Below are positions 7,237 through 10,550 of a stretch of 10,550 nucleotides of DNA, one piece after another (within the stretch, counting starts at the first letter, position 1; each line of letters begins with the position of its first letter). The position numbers were made by a program, and so were the translations under genes. Source of the stretch: Thermoplasmatota archaeon (GTDB taxonomy: Archaea > Thermoplasmatota > Penumbrarchaeia > Penumbrarchaeales > Penumbrarchaeaceae); the NCBI GenBank assembly GCA_030595585.1, contig JAUVCY010000031.1, positions 1-10,550 on the forward strand. Direction: 5' to 3'. The notes beneath the pieces are model-generated. The model did not search any database. It was not told where the DNA came from and saw nothing but the letters and a program-made list of their open reading frames with translations.

Positions 7237-8694
7237 TCACAACATAAAATAGAACGGTTTGAAGAATATATATGCCAACACCGTGAACGATATCAGGTAT
7301 GATACGACGAATATGATCATCTTCTCTCCATTCACCTTGAACTTCTTATGAAATATGAACGCCATAAGGAGCATCAGCCAGATGGAGAATACATTTGTAA
7401 CACCAAGGGCCAGCGATACGCTCAGTTTCTCCTTATCGTTCCCGAACATCAGCAGTCCGATGGCGAATCCAAGAATACAGGAGAATAGTATGAAGACCGT
7501 AAACCGCTTGACATTGAAGATGAGCGGTATCTCCGAATTATCATTAACCGTCTTATCCCATTTGATCGCATCAGGTTCCCCCAGGTCGAAATATATGTCC
7601 GCATTGTAGTTCCTGGCCTCTGAATCTATCTCTACGAGGGTCAGGGTGCCTGAATATTCATGGCCGCCGAAAATACCTCCTGGATCGCCGGTGAGGTTCT
7701 CCATGAAACTGGACCTGTAGATACTCTTGAAGGGGCCTACCAGCTCCTCCCACTCCTCGTAGCTCATTTCAGGGTGATAACCTGTAAGGGATCGGAGGTC
7801 CAAATCATAGATACTCGGGGCCACCAGGCGCCCCTGATAATATCTCACGGTCGCATCGTTCTTTATCTCCCGGTTAAAATCGGGTATGGCCGCGCCCACG
7901 ATGACGATGTTTACGGGCACTTTCTCATCGCCGTACAAACTGGTGAGGAGCATAGGATAGAATATCCTGTCCGTGGGGAACTCAACGTATATTCCAGGTT
8001 GGACCCGTTCATCCTCAAGGTCCTCAAGCCAGGTCAATATGAACGAGAAGTCGTTGGAGACGTAGTGGTCCAGCGGCCCTATCATCCCGTCCTCGACGTC
8101 CAGCCCCCTGGATCTCATGTACTGGTGAACGGACTCGCCGGATGATGCGGATATCAGCTCTGATGTGATCCCCATCAAGTTGGTCGCACCATGGACGATA
8201 ACATCTGGATCATCGTCCCCTGCCCTGCCATAGCCCTTTCCTTCGGTAGCGTCATCCATGGAGGTGAGCAGGACAAATCCATAGGCAACACGCCCCATCG
8301 GAACCACCGAGCTGAGATAGAGGATCATCTCCTCCGTCCTGATCCTTTCGAACTCCTCATCCGCCCTCTTCTGGATATCCTCCCCTTCCACCGAGGGCGA
8401 CGACGTCTCGATGGCAAACTGTATATTATCCGGGTCCGAGGGGATAGGCAGTATCCAGGCGGCCTTCCTGCCGCTCTCTGCCTGGAAGTTGATGGAGATG
8501 GACATCATCTGGATCCCATCCCTGTGGGCAATGAATGCCGTCTGATCCTCCTCAAGGATGTAGGAGAGGTCCTCGTAGGCCACCATGACGCAGCCGTCGC
8601 CGCTTACCTGGCCAAGGAATGGAAGAAAGAGAAGAAGCGATATCGATATGAACACCACCTTGCGGATGTGTGAGATACCTGCTGTAGACCGCAT
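7237..8694 (-). CDS. Secreted/membrane-anchored DUF2330-like protein
   Basis: The N terminus carries a positively charged stretch and a hydrophobic segment (residues 11-30) that serves as a signal peptide or anchor. It is followed by DGC (33-35) and a large domain of about 350 residues predicted to be outside the cell. Features recalled from DUF2330 proteins are the DGC just after the signal, a region predicting surface beta strands, and AAWILPIPSDP at 78-88. There is no good lipobox before C35. The C terminus has three hydrophobic segments at about 399-418, 426-449 and 458-480, so the protein is anchored at the far end too. Function is unknown. ATG at 8694 is chosen because AGGAG lies seven bases upstream and a TATA box about 65 bases upstream, implying a short leader, unlike several neighbours. 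The family call is moderate and rests on motif memory. Confidence 0.65.
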   Translation of the reverse strand: MRSTAGISHIRKVVFISISLLLFLPFLGQVSGDGCVMVAYEDLSYILEEDQTAFIAHRDGIQMMSISINFQAESGRKAAWILPIPSDPDNIQFAIETSSPSVEGEDIQKRADEEFERIRTEEMILYLSSVVPMGRVAYGFVLLTSMDDATEGKGYGRAGDDDPDVIVHGATNLMGITSELISASSGESVHQYMRSRGLDVEDGMIGPLDHYVSNDFSFILTWLEDLEDERVQPGIYVEFPTDRIFYPMLLTSLYGDEKVPVNIVIVGAAIPDFNREIKNDATVRYYQGRLVAPSIYDLDLRSLTGYHPEMSYEEWEELVGPFKSIYRSSFMENLTGDPGGIFGGHEYSGTLTLVEIDSEARNYNADIYFDLGEPDAIKWDKTVNDNSEIPLIFNVKRFTVFILFSCILGFAIGLLMFGNDKEKLSVSLALGVTNVFSIWLMLLMAFIFHKKFKVNGEKMIIFVVSYLISFTVLAYIFFKPFYFML

Positions 8695-8753
8695 TCCTCA
8701 GCTCCTGGACCGGGGCACCTACACCCCTTTCCAGAGATACCATGGCCCTGCAT

Positions 8754-8765
8754 CAATATATAAAC
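8754..8765 (-). promoter_or_regulatory. TATA box for the DUF2330-like gene
   Basis: The minus-strand sequence GTTTATATATTG is a strong TATA match. A start about 25 bases downstream would fall near 8735, giving a leader of about 40 bases with the Shine-Dalgarno AGGAG close to its end. It shares the 128-base divergent gap with the lipoate-transferase promoter. Confidence 0.6.
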
Positions 8766-8784
8766 TTCCCGTAATCTGAAATAG

Positions 8785-8794
8785 GGTAAATATG
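8785..8794 (+). promoter_or_regulatory. Possible TATA box for the lipoate/octanoate transferase gene
   Basis: GTAAATATGA is centred about 33 bases before the ATG at 8823, implying a leader of only a few bases. The match is weaker than that of the divergent promoter. AGGT at 8815-8818 could serve as a weak Shine-Dalgarno sequence. Confidence 0.4.
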
Positions 8795-8822
8795 AAAACA
8801 TCATATCCCCATCCAGGTCCGG

Positions 8823-9644
8823 ATGAAGGGAAGTTTTCGCCTGCTGGTGGATGAACACGCTGAACCAGCCGTGAACATGGCAAGGGACGAGGCACTGCTC
8901 CGCAGGGTCATCGCCGGGGAATCCCCACCCTGCATAAGGTTCTATCAATGGAAGCCCCCCGGCCTTTCGATCGGGAGGTTCCAGTCCATCGACAACGGGG
9001 TGGACATGGAGATGTGCAGGAAGCATGGGGTCGAAGTGGTCAGAAGGCTCACCGGAGGGGAGGGGGTCCTGCACGATGATGAGCTCACCTACTCCATCAT
9101 GATACCATTCAACCATCCCCGCCTCGACGGACGCGGGATCATAGACTCCTACAGGACGATATCGAGGGCCCTGGTGAAGGGGCTTTTGGATATCGGATTG
9201 GAGAGCAGCATGGCGGGGGAGGGGCCCACCAGGGCCGACCCCATGAGTGGAGGCGTTTGTTTCTACACGCCGACGGTGTACGAGGTCACCTCCGGGGGAA
9301 AGAAGATCGTGGGCTCCGCCCAGACCAGGGAGAAGGGCATCATATTACAGCATGGGTCCGTCCCGATGGACTGGGACCCTGACGTGCTCCTGGATGTCAC
9401 GGGGATCAAGGGGCCCGAGAGGGAGCAGTTCAAGGGCTTTCTCCTGCAGAGGGCCACGACCATCAGGGAACAGCTGGGAAGGAGGGTGGAGTACAGCGAG
9501 CTCACAGAGAGCTTCGCCAGGGCGTTTGGAGAGGTGTTCGACGTGGAGCTTGAGGAGTCAAGCTATTCCCTCCAGGAGGAGAAGATGACCTCCTTCCTCG
9601 TTGATACCAGATATGGGACCGATGGATGGAACCTCAAATTGTAA
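8823..9644 (+). CDS. Lipoate/octanoate protein transferase, LipM/LplA superfamily
   Basis: A member of the biotin/lipoate protein ligase fold that attaches octanoyl or lipoyl groups to lysines of lipoyl domains, such as the glycine-cleavage H protein or 2-oxoacid dehydrogenases. Visible motifs: RFYQW at 39-43, RRLTGGEGVLHDDELTYS at 74-91, VCFYTPTVYEV at 145-155, and KKIVGSAQTREKGIILQHGS at 160-179. The cysteine C146 lies where Bacillus LipM octanoyltransferase has its catalytic cysteine, and the GSAQ...LQHGS block is LipM-like. Thermoplasma LplA lacks this cysteine, as recalled, and needs a separate LplB domain. That suggests an acyl-enzyme mechanism, but the acyl donor is uncertain because archaea lack a conventional fatty-acid ACP pathway. 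The usual TGG-R/G-A-V is TGGEGV here, with E80 and G81. The 273 aa length fits one catalytic domain; no LplB-type domain or lipoate synthase gene is next to it. Confidence 0.82.
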   Translation: MKGSFRLLVDEHAEPAVNMARDEALLRRVIAGESPPCIRFYQWKPPGLSIGRFQSIDNGVDMEMCRKHGVEVVRRLTGGEGVLHDDELTYSIMIPFNHPRLDGRGIIDSYRTISRALVKGLLDIGLESSMAGEGPTRADPMSGGVCFYTPTVYEVTSGGKKIVGSAQTREKGIILQHGSVPMDWDPDVLLDVTGIKGPEREQFKGFLLQRATTIREQLGRRVEYSELTESFARAFGEVFDVELEESSYSLQEEKMTSFLVDTRYGTDGWNLKL

Positions 9645-9687
9645 CGGGGTTCCCTACCAGAGCCTACCGAAAAATGGTTACAAATGA

Positions 9688-9698
9688 TTTGATATATC
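9688..9698 (+). promoter_or_regulatory. TATA box for the secreted-protein gene
   Basis: TTTGATATATC is centred about 34 bases before the ATG at 9727. The predicted start near 9720 leaves a leader of only about seven bases and no convincing Shine-Dalgarno sequence. The box contains the perfect 10-bp palindrome TGATATATCA at 9690-9699. Confidence 0.55.
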
Positions 9699-9726
9699 AT
9701 GAAAGAGAGTTGATATCTGGTTTCAG

Positions 9727-10550
9727 ATGATATCCAAGGGGGAATGCTTTCTACTTGCATTGTCGCTTATAGCGATCATACTTATCATTCCGGGTGATAT
9801 CAATGCCGATGATCCCTATGAGGAGGCGACACTCGAATTCTCATTGGTTTCCCCCTCTTCAGGCGAATATGCAGCAGGGCCGTTGGTGGGCATTACCGTT
9901 CTCCTGGAGGGGAGAAAGGTAGATGATTACGGAACTATAATACAACACAGGACCTCCACATCTGGAGAGGGAAATTTCACGGATTGGATCGATGATGCGA
10001 ACTTCGAGAATTCTGGTCAGCAGTATATCTCTGTCAGGGTTTTCCTCGAGGAGGGGAAAGGTAACCTGATCCAGTTCAGATTGCAAAACTATAACCTCAC
10101 CAAGGTGCTCTCCGAGGAGTTCCCTATTTGGGTAGATTACGGATCACCCACCTACAGGTTGAAAAACCCATCCGATACGGATATGTATCATTTGAACCCC
10201 ATACAGAACATCCAGGTCCAGATCGACGATGCAGGATCTGGAGTTGACGCCGACACCATCATGTATCGCTTCACCACGACCGGTACTGACAATTTTACTT
10301 CCTGGATGCCTTACAGGGATGCCGAGAGTGGCAATACCGTTCTTGTGAACCTCAATCTGACATTTATCCGTGGTGATGAGAACTTCGTTCAGGTGAGAGC
10401 GAGGGATTTAATGGGAAACCCATCGGACTCTCGCGTATACAACATCAAGATCAACACGTATCCGGTGATCAATATCTCCTCTCCAACCGGTGGTGAGATC
10501 CTCTACGACGACGAGCCCATAACCTTTGATGCTACCGACTCTTTTGACCT
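9727..10550 (+). CDS. Secreted multi-domain beta-sandwich (Ig-like/PKD-like) protein, 5' part only
   Basis: An open frame runs from the ATG at 9727 to the window edge without a stop (274 full codons), so the gene continues outside. Residues 1-27 form a signal peptide: hydrophobic core LLALSLIAIILIIP at 9-22, with a likely cut after INA at 25-27. The mature part is rich in Asp, Asn, Thr and Ser and predicts beta strands. A first domain spans about 30-130. A second, about 135-240, contains DAGSGVDADTIMYRF, a phrase common in bacterial and archaeal Ig-like repeats. A third starts near 245 (PVINISSPTGGE) and looks like a PKD or Ig-like repeat. Such proteins are usually large surface or extracellular proteins involved in adhesion, an S-layer or polymer binding; the exact role is unknown. 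The start is supported by the TATA box upstream and by the signal peptide beginning at this ATG. Confidence 0.8.
   Translation, partial: MISKGECFLLALSLIAIILIIPGDINADDPYEEATLEFSLVSPSSGEYAAGPLVGITVLLEGRKVDDYGTIIQHRTSTSGEGNFTDWIDDANFENSGQQYISVRVFLEEGKGNLIQFRLQNYNLTKVLSEEFPIWVDYGSPTYRLKNPSDTDMYHLNPIQNIQVQIDDAGSGVDADTIMYRFTTTGTDNFTSWMPYRDAESGNTVLVNLNLTFIRGDENFVQVRARDLMGNPSDSRVYNIKINTYPVINISSPTGGEILYDDEPITFDATDSFD

Noticed and set aside
7046..7240. A 64-codon minus-strand frame between the DUF2330-like gene and vapB
   Set aside because: It overlaps the vapBC operator and the start of vapB in another frame, and no conserved feature is visible. The gap 7127-7236 otherwise holds only a pyrimidine-rich run after the DUF2330 stop on the minus strand, too weak to call a terminator.
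7660..8673. Two plus-strand frames of about 160 codons each (7660-8145 and 8191-8673)
   Set aside because: Both are antisense to the DUF2330-like gene and look like reverse-complement shadows. The minus-strand reading has a signal peptide, membrane segments, a Shine-Dalgarno sequence and a TATA box.
8604..9116. A 170-codon minus-strand frame across the divergent promoters
   Set aside because: It would cover the start of the lipoyl transferase and both promoters. It lacks any family signal.

Overview
The window looks archaeal, most likely from an uncultivated member of the Thermoplasmatota or a nearby euryarchaeal lineage. The support is indirect: AT-rich TATA-like boxes sit about 25-30 bases before several starts, some transcripts look leaderless or nearly so, AGG and ATA codons are common, and an ADP-forming acetate-CoA ligase and an AbrB/PIN toxin-antitoxin pair are present. 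The lineage is an inference and there is no rRNA to test it.

Left third, plus strand (32-5318): a two-gene ATP-citrate lyase operon. The small subunit gene is followed, with overlapping start and stop codons, by the large subunit gene. A strong stem-loop terminator ends this unit. A single gene with its own promoter follows and encodes a fused alpha-beta ADP-forming acetate-CoA ligase. On paper the two enzymes together split citrate into oxaloacetate and acetate, with the ATP spent by the lyase recovered by the ligase. Alternatively the lyase may serve a reductive TCA cycle or cytosolic acetyl-CoA supply.

Middle, minus strand (5329-8694): read in the direction of transcription, a secreted or membrane-anchored DUF2330-like protein, then a vapBC-type toxin-antitoxin pair, then a CmpB-family membrane protein with a long charged helical tail. 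The toxin-antitoxin promoter carries a near-perfect 22-bp palindrome centred on its TATA box, a likely autoregulatory operator. The toxin starts at a TTG codon inside the antitoxin gene, behind a good Shine-Dalgarno sequence. The membrane gene follows the toxin after only 18 bases and may share its transcript.

Right end, plus strand (8823-10550): a stand-alone lipoate/octanoate transferase of the LipM/LplA superfamily, divergent from the DUF2330 gene, then the 5' end of a gene for a secreted protein of tandem beta-sandwich domains that runs off the window. No tRNA, rRNA, CRISPR array, insertion sequence or other clear mobile element was seen. No stretch longer than 300 bases lacks a gene.
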